A stretch of DNA of 64,000 nucleotides, from assembly GCF_023650515.1 (NCBI RefSeq), contig NZ_CP096016.1, forward strand, positions 2,070,001-2,134,000, given 5' to 3'. Made by a program: the position numbers and the translations under genes. Shown in pieces: positions 53,913-64,000 of this stretch. Source of the stretch: Alkalimarinus coralli. GTDB taxonomy: Bacteria > Pseudomonadota > Gammaproteobacteria > Pseudomonadales > Oleiphilaceae. Every line of letters begins with the position of its first letter. The stretch's first letter is position 1. The notes below the pieces were generated by a model. It saw only the letters and a list, made by a program, of their open reading frames with translations, ran no database searches and was not told the DNA's origin.

Positions 53913-54707
53913 ATGCAACCTGTAATCAACATTGCACTTAGAGCAGCCCGCCAGGCAAACGAATACATACTTCAAACTCTCGATAAGCAACCCGTGAGTT
54001 TTTCTGACCCGGAGGCTTGTGCAAAACAGATTAAGAATCTTGAGAACACTACCTACCGTGTATTTTTCGACGCCCTTAAAAAAGCGTACCCCACACATTA
54101 CATTGGTGAACCAGGCGAGCCTGTTTCAGACCAGCATGAGAATAGCTGGAGCATATCCCTGATTCACAGCCCGGAAAATATATTGCGTCACCTGCCATTT
54201 ACTGGCTACTCAATTACAAACTACCAGAAAGGCAAAGTTGAGCACGCCCTATTCATTAACCCTATTACTGATGAAGAGTTTTCTGCCAGCAGGGGGCACG
54301 GTGCAGCATTAAACGGTAAGCGAATCAGGGTGTCAGACACCAGAAACCTGAATCAGTCACTTCTGACCAGCAACTTGCTGGAAAACGCCCGTAACATGGA
54401 AAACGCCCATGTCGGCCTTGAACTAATCTCTGATCTTGCCCAAGCAACCTTCAATGTTAGAGCAACGGGTTGTGAAGCCGCTGATCTTGCTTATGTCGCC
54501 GCAGGAAGGTTTGACGCCGCAGTACTTACTGACGTAGATACAAGTGAACTGCCAGCCGTTTTACTTATCTGTCAAGAAGCTGGTGTACTAACTGGCGACT
54601 TTAAAGGCGCACCAACATCAAGTGGCACCAAACGCCTGGTTGCAGCAAACGCTAAACTGTTTAAATCTTTAATCCAAAAGATTCATAACTACAACGCCAG
54701 GTTTTAA
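53913..54707 (+). CDS. suhB: SuhB homologue with lost catalytic motifs
   Basis: Inositol-monophosphatase-fold protein at the conserved suhB locus. Start MQPVINIALRAARQANEYI, HALFINPITDEEFSASRGHGAALNGKRIRVS and ADLAYVAAGRFDAA align clearly with Pseudomonas/E. coli SuhB. The catalytic motifs are degenerate: GEE(S/G)G is GEPGE (65-69), WxIDPLDGTTNF is WSISLIHSPENI (79-90, both Asp gone), and WDxAAG is SELPAV (211-216). Phosphatase activity is therefore improbable. E. coli SuhB also acts without catalysis in the rRNA antitermination complex, so a structural role is a reasonable inference. The reading frame is otherwise intact. Confidence 0.93.
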   Translation: MQPVINIALRAARQANEYILQTLDKQPVSFSDPEACAKQIKNLENTTYRVFFDALKKAYPTHYIGEPGEPVSDQHENSWSISLIHSPENILRHLPFTGYSITNYQKGKVEHALFINPITDEEFSASRGHGAALNGKRIRVSDTRNLNQSLLTSNLLENARNMENAHVGLELISDLAQATFNVRATGCEAADLAYVAAGRFDAAVLTDVDTSELPAVLLICQEAGVLTGDFKGAPTSSGTKRLVAANAKLFKSLIQKIHNYNARF

Positions 54708-54732
54708 TTAGCGCTTAGCTAAAAATCACCAG

Positions 54733-54769
54733 GCAATAAAAAAGGCGGATAATCCGCCTTTTTTATTGC
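54733..54769. terminator. bidirectional terminator between suhB and secF
   Basis: Near-perfect stem of about 18 bp (GCAATAAAAAAGGCGG / CCGCCTTTTTTATTGC) between convergent genes, with A- and T-runs on both sides. Confidence 0.9.
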
Positions 54770-54826
54770 TGCCAAACTCTAAATAGAAATCAATATTATT
54801 GCAGGCCTATGTTGTGAAACGCCCAG

Positions 54827-55753
54827 TTAAGGCATTTCATCAACTTCTTCTCCTTCGCCCTCTTTCACTGGTACGACAAGATCCTCTTTAGATACACCCA
54901 GTGCCAGCAGCACATTACCCGCAACGTAAATCGATGAGTAAGTACCGACCAAAACACCTATCAGCAGCGCCTTAGAGAAGCCATTGATCATTTCACCACC
55001 AAACAGGTATAGGGCAACCAATACCAATATAGTCGTTAGAGATGTCACGATGGTTCTGGAAAGGGTTTGGTTCAATGAGACATTTATAATCTCTTCTGAC
55101 GAGCCTTTACGCATCTTTCTAAAGTTCTCTCTAACCCGATCCGAGACAACAATGGTATCGTTTAGAGAGTAACCAATTACCGCCAAAAGGGCTGCCAGAA
55201 CAGTCAGGTCAAAATCCCAAGACATCAAAGAGAAAAGCCCGAGAGTTATGATCACGTCGTGCGCAAGCGCTACAACAGCACCAAAAGAAAACTTCAACTG
55301 GAATCGCATGGCAACGTAAACCATCACAATACCCAAGGCAAACAGCAGGCCTAAACCACCCTGCTCCCGAAGCTCTTCCCCAACTTGAGCCCCCACAAAT
55401 TCTGCGCGCTTCAAAGTAACATCATCACCATTCGCCTTAAGGGCCGTAAGAACCTCTTCACCTACAGTATCACTGAAGCCTTGAGCCAAACGAACCAAAA
55501 CAGCAGTGTCAGCCCCAAAGTTCTGCACCGTTAGTTTTTCATAACCAGAATCAGTGAGTTGAGTCCGCACTTGGTTTAAATCTGGTGCAGTTTTGTACTC
55601 GACCTCAACCAGCGTGCCGCCAGTAAAATCAAGCCCAAACACCAACCCTTTGAACGCTAAAGAGCCAATTGCTACTAATACAGCCAGTATAGAAAGGGCA
55701 GCCGCAATTTTGCGTTTACCCATAAAATCGATTTGTTTTTCTACATTACTCAT
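54827..55753 (-). CDS. secF: protein-export membrane protein SecF
   Basis: Forms the SecDF complex that uses proton-motive force to finish Sec translocation. Six transmembrane helices are expected, with the large periplasmic domain after helix 1. The family motifs GLDFTGGTLVEVEY near the N-terminus, YVAMRFQLKFSFGAVVALAHDV and GYSLNDTIVVSDRVRENFR are intact. Length 308 is near E. coli (323). It lies 21 bases after secD. Confidence 0.97.
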   Translation of the reverse strand: MSNVEKQIDFMGKRKIAAALSILAVLVAIGSLAFKGLVFGLDFTGGTLVEVEYKTAPDLNQVRTQLTDSGYEKLTVQNFGADTAVLVRLAQGFSDTVGEEVLTALKANGDDVTLKRAEFVGAQVGEELREQGGLGLLFALGIVMVYVAMRFQLKFSFGAVVALAHDVIITLGLFSLMSWDFDLTVLAALLAVIGYSLNDTIVVSDRVRENFRKMRKGSSEEIINVSLNQTLSRTIVTSLTTILVLVALYLFGGEMINGFSKALLIGVLVGTYSSIYVAGNVLLALGVSKEDLVVPVKEGEGEEVDEMP

Positions 55754-55774
55754 TCGAAAGTTCCTATCCCCAGA

Positions 55775-57628
55775 TCAAATCGACAATGTCTTAACATTAC
55801 GGCTGCCGTAAATCAGGTTAATAATTGCCCTGGTTACAACAATTGCGGTAAACATTGAGGTCAATATACCGATCGACAAAGTCACCGCAAACCCTTTCAC
55901 AGGGCCTGTTCCTACTGCAAACAAGATCAACGCAACCAATAGTGTGGTTATATTGGCATCAAAAATAGTCACAAATGCACGACTATAACCTGCATGTATT
56001 GCCGACTGGGCAGGCAAGCCATTAGCCAACTCCTCCCTTATTCGGGCAAAGATCAACACATTGGCATCTACGGCCATACCAACGGTTAGAACAATACCCG
56101 CAATACCAGGCAGTGTCAGCGTGGCCGATAGAATTGACATAAATGCCAACAGCAAGACCATATTAACCGCCAACGCAATATTGGCAACGAGACCAAATAC
56201 TTTGTAATACACCAGCATGAATAGCAGAACAAGCCCAAACCCTAATAGAACCGATGATAGGCCCGCATCAATATTTTGCTGCCCTAAGCTAGGCCCGACT
56301 GTGCGCTCTTCGACAAAATACATCGGCGCAGCCAGCGACCCTGCTCTAAGTAACAAAGCAAGCTCTGATGACTCTGCCACTGAATCTAACCCGGTAATCC
56401 TGAAGCTTGCACCAAACGCGCTCTGAATAGTCGCCAGACTTATAATGCTTCTAACTTCTTTATTCTTCCTCTCGATAACCTCTTGACCATCAACCATTTT
56501 CTTGATGGTTTTTCCTTTTTGCTCAATAAACAGAACGGCCATTCGTCGCTTGATTGAATTGCGTGTCACACGCCCCATCATCGAGCCGCCCGTACTATCA
56601 AGCGTAATATTCACCTGAGGAACGCCATTTTCATCAAATGACGCAGACGCATTGGAAACACTGTTACCCGTTACGATAATATCTTTTTCAAGTATTGCTC
56701 TTCTATTCGGGTTACTTCTAAACTCAAACTCATCAGTGGTCGCGCGACCTGCATCAGGTTTGGCTTCTAACCTAAATTCGAGGTTCGCGGTGGCCCCCAA
56801 AATACGTTTTGCTGCAACCGTATCCTGCACACCTGGAAGCTCTACCACAATACGGTTACGACCTTGGCGCTGCACCAATGGTTCTGCCACCCCCAACTCA
56901 TTTACACGATTTCTAAGCGTTGTTAAATTCTGCTTAACCGCATAATCTTCGATTTCCTTAACTTTAGCTTCACTTAAGGTAAGGTGAATGTAGTGGTAGC
57001 TATCCTGATCTTCGTCGCGGCGCTGAAACTCCAAATATTCGCTACGAATAAGTGAATTCGCTTTTTGTCTCTCCTCTTCTTTACTAAACTTCAATAGTAA
57101 TGAGAGATCATCCTCTACTGTAACGCCGCGATAGCGAATTTTTTGCTCTCGCAACTTCGTTTTTATCTCGCTTGCATAAACATCCAAACGCTGGGTTAAC
57201 GCTTTTTGCATGTCCACTTCCAGCAAGAAGTGAACCCCGCCTCGTAAGTCAAGGCCAAGCTTCATTGGTCCTGCGCCCATAGACGTCAACCAGTCAGGCG
57301 TAGTCGGGGCCAGGTTGAGCGCTGCAATATAATTATCACCCAGTGAAGCCTGAATAACAGGTTTTGCAGCCAGTTGGTCATCAGCAGAGTCAAAGCGCAA
57401 CATCGCATTTTTTTCTGAGACTTCGGCATCCCGGTAAGCAATTCCCGCATTATTAAGCGCACGCTCTGCTCGTTTTACCAATTGATCATCAATAACCGTT
57501 GAGCTGCGCGAACCACTTATTTGAAGTGCGTAATCATCGGGATATAAGTTTGGCAGTGCATAAATACACCCCAAACCAATAGCGAGAAGAATTAGGATGT
57601 TTTTCCAGAGAGGATACCTATTGAGCAT
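55775..57628 (-). CDS. secD: protein-export membrane protein SecD
   Basis: Partner of SecF in late-stage protein translocation. Helix 1 (about 9-27) is followed by a large periplasmic region including LGLDLRGGVHFLLEVDM, P1 domain and NRVNELGVAEPLVQRQG. Then come five C-terminal helices with GIVLTVGMAVDANVLIFARIREEL. Length 617 is standard (E. coli 615). Order yajC-secD-secF is universal in this group. Confidence 0.97.
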   Translation of the reverse strand: MLNRYPLWKNILILLAIGLGCIYALPNLYPDDYALQISGSRSSTVIDDQLVKRAERALNNAGIAYRDAEVSEKNAMLRFDSADDQLAAKPVIQASLGDNYIAALNLAPTTPDWLTSMGAGPMKLGLDLRGGVHFLLEVDMQKALTQRLDVYASEIKTKLREQKIRYRGVTVEDDLSLLLKFSKEEERQKANSLIRSEYLEFQRRDEDQDSYHYIHLTLSEAKVKEIEDYAVKQNLTTLRNRVNELGVAEPLVQRQGRNRIVVELPGVQDTVAAKRILGATANLEFRLEAKPDAGRATTDEFEFRSNPNRRAILEKDIIVTGNSVSNASASFDENGVPQVNITLDSTGGSMMGRVTRNSIKRRMAVLFIEQKGKTIKKMVDGQEVIERKNKEVRSIISLATIQSAFGASFRITGLDSVAESSELALLLRAGSLAAPMYFVEERTVGPSLGQQNIDAGLSSVLLGFGLVLLFMLVYYKVFGLVANIALAVNMVLLLAFMSILSATLTLPGIAGIVLTVGMAVDANVLIFARIREELANGLPAQSAIHAGYSRAFVTIFDANITTLLVALILFAVGTGPVKGFAVTLSIGILTSMFTAIVVTRAIINLIYGSRNVKTLSI

Positions 57629-57700
57629 GGTCTGCCCTATTCCTTTTTATTGTCTTAACTTTAATTGAATAAAAAATGCCCCTGGAAAGGGGCATAATGA

Positions 57701-58069
57701 TTAAATGTCTTTCAAGGTGCCTTTTGGCAGCGCAGCAGAAACTGCGGCTTTCTGTACCTTGATTTCTACATTGTCAGCAATCTCAATCGCAACAAAGTCA
57801 TCCTTAACGTCTCGAATTTTACCTGCAATTCCGCCACCAATGATTACTTCATCACCCTTGCTCAAGCCACCAATTAAGTCGCGGTGCTCTTTTGCTCGCT
57901 TTGACTGTGGTCTCCACATCAAAAAGTAGAAAATCAATATAAAGCCGGCAAAGAAAATCAACTGGCCAATAGCCCCCATTCCTTCTGGTGCAGGAGCCGC
58001 TTCAGCAAAGGCTACTGCAGGGAAGATCGCAACCAAAAGCGCAGCTAATTTTGAAAAGTTAAAACCCAT
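57701..58069 (-). CDS. yajC: Sec translocon accessory protein YajC
   Basis: Small inner-membrane protein that binds SecDF. A leading hydrophobic stretch (about 6-23) with AFAEA may be a cleaved signal. The main transmembrane helix (about 34-52) is followed by the family signature FYFLMWRPQSKRAKEH and a cytoplasmic domain (GGLSKGDEVIIGGGIAGKI). Length 122 is slightly longer than E. coli (110). It lies 60 bases after tgt. Confidence 0.96.
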   Translation of the reverse strand: MGFNFSKLAALLVAIFPAVAFAEAAPAPEGMGAIGQLIFFAGFILIFYFLMWRPQSKRAKEHRDLIGGLSKGDEVIIGGGIAGKIRDVKDDFVAIEIADNVEIKVQKAAVSAALPKGTLKDI

Positions 58070-58128
58070 CTACATTTTCTCCAACATTCAATTAAATAAA
58101 TACAACTAAAAATAAATACGATTAGAAA

Positions 58129-60319
<2,191 letters not shown>

Positions 60320-60480
60320 AATCTGTAGTACTACAACATGTAAAAAACGGCCGCACAGTTTACCGGAAATACCCTGTAGTTTCTATTAGGCTCATATAGG
60401 CTCACACAAAACCCACGCGAGTGAAAAGACATATCAAGGAAGTTCGAAGAGCAGATCTATAATTGCACTGAAATAAAACG

Positions 60481-60514
60481 AAAAAACCCCGTAATCCATA
60501 GGATTACGGGGTTT
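60481..60514 (-). terminator. terminator of tRNA-Leu
   Basis: Perfect 14-bp stem (60484-60497 with 60501-60514; AAACCCCGTAATCC) with a three-base loop and six T on the minus strand, nine bases after the tRNA. Confidence 0.9.
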
Positions 60515-60522
60515 AAAATAAG

Positions 60523-60607
60523 TGGTACCGGTGGGCGGACTTGAACCGCCACGCCCGAAGGCAACGGATTTTGAATCCGTCGTGTATACCAATTTCACCA
60601 CACCGGC
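60523..60607 (-). tRNA. tRNA-Leu (CAA)
   Basis: An 85-base class II tRNA on the minus strand: acceptor GCCGGTG/CACCGGT-type pairing, anticodon loop TTCAAAA (anticodon CAA) in CGGAT/ATCCG, a variable arm GCCTTCGGGC, T-loop GTTCAAGTC and encoded CCA. Confidence 0.96.
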
Positions 60608-60870
60608 ACTGCAATGGAGCGGAATTATACGTTAACCGTTTGATACGTCAATAGGGTAAATTTTCTATTTGGCAAAAATAATAAAATTAGTGTGGCAACA
60701 GCAGTAAGATATTAAAAATAATGATGATGGTTTATCTAAATCACTCAACACCAATCAATAAAACACTCCCCTACAGGCTACCTTCAACTTATAATGCGTT
60801 ACTCTCATTTTTATCTACTACACTGATAATTAATATAAATTTAACCTGCACAATGAAGTAGCTATTGTTT

Positions 60871-62493
60871 ATGTCGCTGGATGACTATTCCAAAAAACGT
60901 TTTCTAATTGTCGACGAGTTGGATACGTTTCGTTTCTCCACTAAGAAAATGCTTCTGTCACTAGGAATTAAGCTAATCGATACCGCAACATCGGGCCAAC
61001 AAGTGATTGCCGGGTTTCAAAACGTTAACTATGACGTAATACTCTGCAACTTTGACCTCAGCAAAGGGCAAAACGGGCAGGAGCTGTTAGAAGAGCTGAG
61101 AGAAAAGAAGTTATTAAAATATACCAGTCTGTTTTTTATCGTTTCAGCTGAAGTGGCTAAAGATAAGGTCATGGGAACCGTTGAGAACGAGCCCGACGGT
61201 TATATCGTAAAACCAATTACAACGGCCGATCTAAAAAAACGTTTAGCTGACAAGCTGGCACAAAAAGAAGCGACAAGAAATGTCTGTCAGGCGATTGATA
61301 ACGAAGACTATCAGCAGGCCGTCACACTATGTGGTGAACTGATTAAAGGAAAGAGCCGATATACTCAATGGTGCTTGAAAACCAAAGCCTGGTTGCTCTG
61401 CAAGTTAGGAAAAGAACAAGAGGCATTGGTTATATATCAACAGGTTGCGAGAGCCTCAAAGAAGGGCTGGGCAATGTTTGGGGAAGCAAAAATTTCAAAG
61501 CAGACTCACAACTATGCCCATGCAAAACAGGTCTTGGAATCCCTTATTGAGCAGACACCCAATATGGTCGAAGCCTATGACTTGCTCGCTGAAATAAATA
61601 TTGAGCAGGGCAACCCAAAAGAAGCAGAAAAAATTCTTGAAAGCGCCATCTCCCATTCACCCAACTCGGTCCTGCGGCAAAACACACTGGCTAATGTGTA
61701 TATTAAAAACAAACAACCAGAAAAGGCGTTAGATACTTTTCGCAAAGTCGTTAAATTGGCCGATAAATCAGTGCACTGCTCGCCTAACCACTACCTTTCA
61801 CTTGCGGATTGCCTGGCAACGACGAGTCTGGATGATTTAAGCGCATCCGGTAAACAGCAAGCCAAAGATGCACTGGACTTACTGAGCAAGGCAGAAAAAC
61901 AGTTTAAAGATAGCCCAGACATAGAAACTAAAACCGCGCTAATCACGGCAAAAGTACATTATTCACAAGGCAACAATGATGAAGCCCATGAGCTGATAGA
62001 TTCTATTTATAACTCAGATGAACCTCTTTCGAGCGACGTTAAGCTAGTGTTGGCTGATACGCTTTATTTCGTAGGAAGGTCTGATGATGCAGGCAAGATC
62101 CTGGACGCTTTAGCAACAAGCCAAGAAAATGACAGGCAGGTCGCGAGTATCGCGGCAGAACTAAGAAGCACTCATACATCCCAGCAAACACTTATAGAGG
62201 CGGCCGCATTAAACAAGGAAGGCATTTCGCACCATGCTCACGGCGAGCTGGACAGTGCAATATCAGCCTTTAAAAAAGCAGCCAAACTGACGCCGCATCA
62301 TATATCGCTGAACCTGAATTTAACTCAACTACTGCTCAAGAAACTTAAAAATAGCTCCGAAAATCGCAGCGACATTATCGGTCAGTGCAATAACGCTTTA
62401 ATGCAAATCAAGCACATTCAACCAGCCCACAAAGAGTATGAGCGTTACTGCAAGTTAAAGTCGCTGGCATCCAAAGCAGAGAAAACCCAATAA
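60871..62493 (+). CDS. receiver-TPR protein with Asn at the phosphorylation site
   Basis: N-terminal receiver domain (about 10-125) followed by TPR-type repeats (about 130-540, e.g. PKEAEKILESAISHSPNS, GELDSAISAFKKAAKLTPHH). The receiver keeps the acidic pocket (IVDELD), the switch serine (IVSAE) and the lysine in YIVKPI. The position of the phospho-acceptor Asp is Asn in ILCNFDL, where homologues have a CDYNL-type sequence. ATG 60871 is preferred; a TTG six bases upstream is also in frame. It converges with flgL. A flagellar or signalling link is only suggested by neighbourhood. Confidence 0.88.
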   Translation: MSLDDYSKKRFLIVDELDTFRFSTKKMLLSLGIKLIDTATSGQQVIAGFQNVNYDVILCNFDLSKGQNGQELLEELREKKLLKYTSLFFIVSAEVAKDKVMGTVENEPDGYIVKPITTADLKKRLADKLAQKEATRNVCQAIDNEDYQQAVTLCGELIKGKSRYTQWCLKTKAWLLCKLGKEQEALVIYQQVARASKKGWAMFGEAKISKQTHNYAHAKQVLESLIEQTPNMVEAYDLLAEINIEQGNPKEAEKILESAISHSPNSVLRQNTLANVYIKNKQPEKALDTFRKVVKLADKSVHCSPNHYLSLADCLATTSLDDLSASGKQQAKDALDLLSKAEKQFKDSPDIETKTALITAKVHYSQGNNDEAHELIDSIYNSDEPLSSDVKLVLADTLYFVGRSDDAGKILDALATSQENDRQVASIAAELRSTHTSQQTLIEAAALNKEGISHHAHGELDSAISAFKKAAKLTPHHISLNLNLTQLLLKKLKNSSENRSDIIGQCNNALMQIKHIQPAHKEYERYCKLKSLASKAEKTQ

Positions 62494-62516
62494 CACCGAC
62501 TATATAAACAGCTTCT

Positions 62517-63773
62517 TTACAGGCGATCAAACAGCGACAAACTGGTAACTTGAGAATATGTCGAGTATGCAGACTCCAGAATAAACTGCTGCATCGTTAG
62601 ATTACTAATCGCTTCCGCATAATCTAACTCTTGAAGATCAGCAAGTACTTCTTTGGTCAACAGCTCTACATCCAAGTGCTGCTCTTTTGTTGTTTCAACC
62701 GTGTTTAACCGTGCACCAATCTGGCTTCGAGTTTCCAATATCGAAGTTTCTGCATTGTCGAGATTGGTCAGCGTATCTTCCAGTAATGAGTCGAGCACGG
62801 CACGACCTTCAGGCGTTGCTTTAAAGTTTTCCAGTCCGTAAACCAGCTTTTCAACCGTTGCCAGAACGCCTTGCTTTTCTGTAGATTGAATCAGAAAGGA
62901 GTCGCCTGGCACTGGCGGAACAGCTAGTGGATCACCCGGAAACGGGTCTCCTATCACTTCAAATTGAATTCCTTCTGCGGATATTGCGGCGCCGGAAATA
63001 TAAGGATTGTTACTGGATAGCACCTTACCACTGGATGCCTCAAGAATATCGTACTCTACGCCTGAGACTCCGGTCTTGAACTGAACAACCATATCTTCTG
63101 GATAAAAGGCGTCGTAGACCTCCTGGTCAATCACCTGCCCGGTTGTAATAATCGCCGGCGGGGACGATTGGTTGGTCGGATTTACCTCGGTAAAAAAGGT
63201 ATTTTTGGCTGCGTCCAAATCCATAAACACAGCCTTACCGTTTTCAGTGGCTGCGATATTGACACTGGCCTCGATCTGCACAAAGCGCCGCCCCTCATCC
63301 CCCTGATAGGTGTAAGAGCCGGAAACATTCTTTTGGAAAGGCTCTTCTTTACCCTGAAAGCCCCCAAATACAAATTCGCCACTTGCATCCTGTGAGTTCA
63401 TCATACCGGCGAGTTGCTCAAGCCGCTCTTCGATTTCAGCGGAAATAAACTTCAAGTCATCGCCGTTTAAGGCACCATTACCCGCATTAATCGTTAATTC
63501 ACGAATGCGCTGAACAACATCATTGATACTGCCGAGCAGGTCATCTTCGAGCTTCAGACTGTTTTCAACCAGATCAATGTTGCGCTGATACTGATCATTC
63601 AGTGCCAGCTCCTGGTTAAGCTGTAAAATACGTGTCGAGGCAACCGGATCATCTGCCGGGGTTAGCACTTTTTTACCCGTTGACATCTGCAGCTGGGTTT
63701 TCTGCAACTGAGCATTAACGTCGTTAATCGACTCTATGCCCTTGCCAAATAGCTGCTGTGTAGAAACTCTCAT
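62517..63773 (-). CDS. flgL: flagellar hook-filament junction protein FlgL
   Basis: HAP3, joining hook to filament. The N-terminal flagellin-like helices (MRVSTQQLFGKGIESINDVNAQLQKTQLQMSTGKKVLTPADDPVAS) and C-terminal helix (ISNLTMQQFILESAYSTYSQVTSLSLFDRL) are characteristic. A central variable domain (about 170-290) is Pro/Gly-rich. Length 418 is longer than in E. coli (317) but common in pseudomonads. It lies 69 bases after flgK. Confidence 0.95.
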   Translation of the reverse strand: MRVSTQQLFGKGIESINDVNAQLQKTQLQMSTGKKVLTPADDPVASTRILQLNQELALNDQYQRNIDLVENSLKLEDDLLGSINDVVQRIRELTINAGNGALNGDDLKFISAEIEERLEQLAGMMNSQDASGEFVFGGFQGKEEPFQKNVSGSYTYQGDEGRRFVQIEASVNIAATENGKAVFMDLDAAKNTFFTEVNPTNQSSPPAIITTGQVIDQEVYDAFYPEDMVVQFKTGVSGVEYDILEASSGKVLSSNNPYISGAAISAEGIQFEVIGDPFPGDPLAVPPVPGDSFLIQSTEKQGVLATVEKLVYGLENFKATPEGRAVLDSLLEDTLTNLDNAETSILETRSQIGARLNTVETTKEQHLDVELLTKEVLADLQELDYAEAISNLTMQQFILESAYSTYSQVTSLSLFDRL

Positions 63774-63842
63774 GACAGTCTCCTCAACCTATTGTCTGCT
63801 GGCGCGCTATTCGCCAGCCGTCTTGCCAATAACCTAACCACG

Positions 63843-64000
63843 TTAAAATACTCCCAGCAGCGTATCGAATAACTCCCGCGCTACCGATATAACCTGAGCA
63901 GACGCATTGTATGCCGCCTGGTACTGAATCAACTTGCCAGCTTCTTCGTCAAGGTTAACACCAGACACTTCATTCCAGCTATCAACAGATTGCGATAACA
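63843..64000 (-). CDS. flgK: flagellar hook-associated protein FlgK, C-terminal end
   Basis: The last 52 codons of a gene that continues beyond the window. The translated end reads LSQSVDSWNEVSGVNLDEEA, then GKLIQYQAAYNASAQVISVA and RELFDTLLGVF. This is the conserved C-terminal helix of FlgK (SGVNLDEEA.L..YQ..Y.A.A.V). It is followed by flgL, the usual order. Confidence 0.95.
   Translation of the reverse strand, partial: LSQSVDSWNEVSGVNLDEEAGKLIQYQAAYNASAQVISVARELFDTLLGVF

Overview
The window reads as a chromosomal segment of a free-living, aerobic, motile gammaproteobacterium. Gene order follows the Pseudomonas/Oceanospirillales pattern closely: topA - hypothetical - fadA - fadB; queA-tgt-yajC-secD-secF / suhB / trmJ - cysE - iscR - iscS / ndk - rlmN - pilF - rodZ - ispG - hisS - yfgM - bamB - der. 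GC is moderate and there is no prophage, CRISPR array or intact insertion sequence. A marine relative of Marinobacter, Hahella or Oleiphilus is plausible, but I cannot name a species from the sequence alone.

Layout. 1-600: gene-poor segment directly behind the sucD terminator that looks like the 5' part of a group II intron-like element. 669-13842: TCA-cycle block, with sdhCDAB and sucAB-lpd-sucCD on the minus strand and gltA divergent. 13981-21081: topA, a membrane-anchored hypothetical, and the fadBA beta-oxidation operon with a PsrA-like operator. 21740-30557: mixed accessory genes (secreted helical protein, universal stress protein, Uup ABC-F ATPase, a CheZ-like protein, MOSC protein, CheV, tRNA-Gly, a TetR regulator). 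31123-36325: secreted orphan, tRNA-Glu, an EAL-HDOD gene broken by a frameshift, a 40-residue CcoM-like membrane protein and a PAS-GGDEF-EAL protein. 36575-40057: ackA-pta. 40165-60319: the long conserved housekeeping block listed above. 60523-64000: tRNA-Leu, a receiver-TPR protein, flgL and the end of flgK.

How the genes work together. The first block supplies citrate synthase, 2-oxoglutarate dehydrogenase, succinyl-CoA synthetase and succinate dehydrogenase. fadBA and ackA-pta feed or drain acetyl-CoA. CheV, the CheZ-like protein, FlgL/FlgK, PilF and the c-di-GMP proteins point to motility and surface behaviour.

Most interesting points. (a) The SuhB homologue has lost nearly all inositol-monophosphatase catalytic residues. 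(b) The iscU-iscA-hscBA-fdx-iscX block expected between iscS and ndk is missing, and IscS itself ends 15 residues early, lacking the tail that contacts IscU in E. coli. (c) An EAL-HDOD gene is out of frame at a run of seven C. (d) An uncharacterised protein carries CheZ-like DxxxQ and C-terminal acidic peptide features. (e) A receiver-TPR protein has Asn at the phosphorylation site. (f) There is a 116-bp element with perfect 20-bp terminal inverted repeats and a four-copy 17-bp tandem repeat upstream of ackA. No wholly new multi-gene system is evident.
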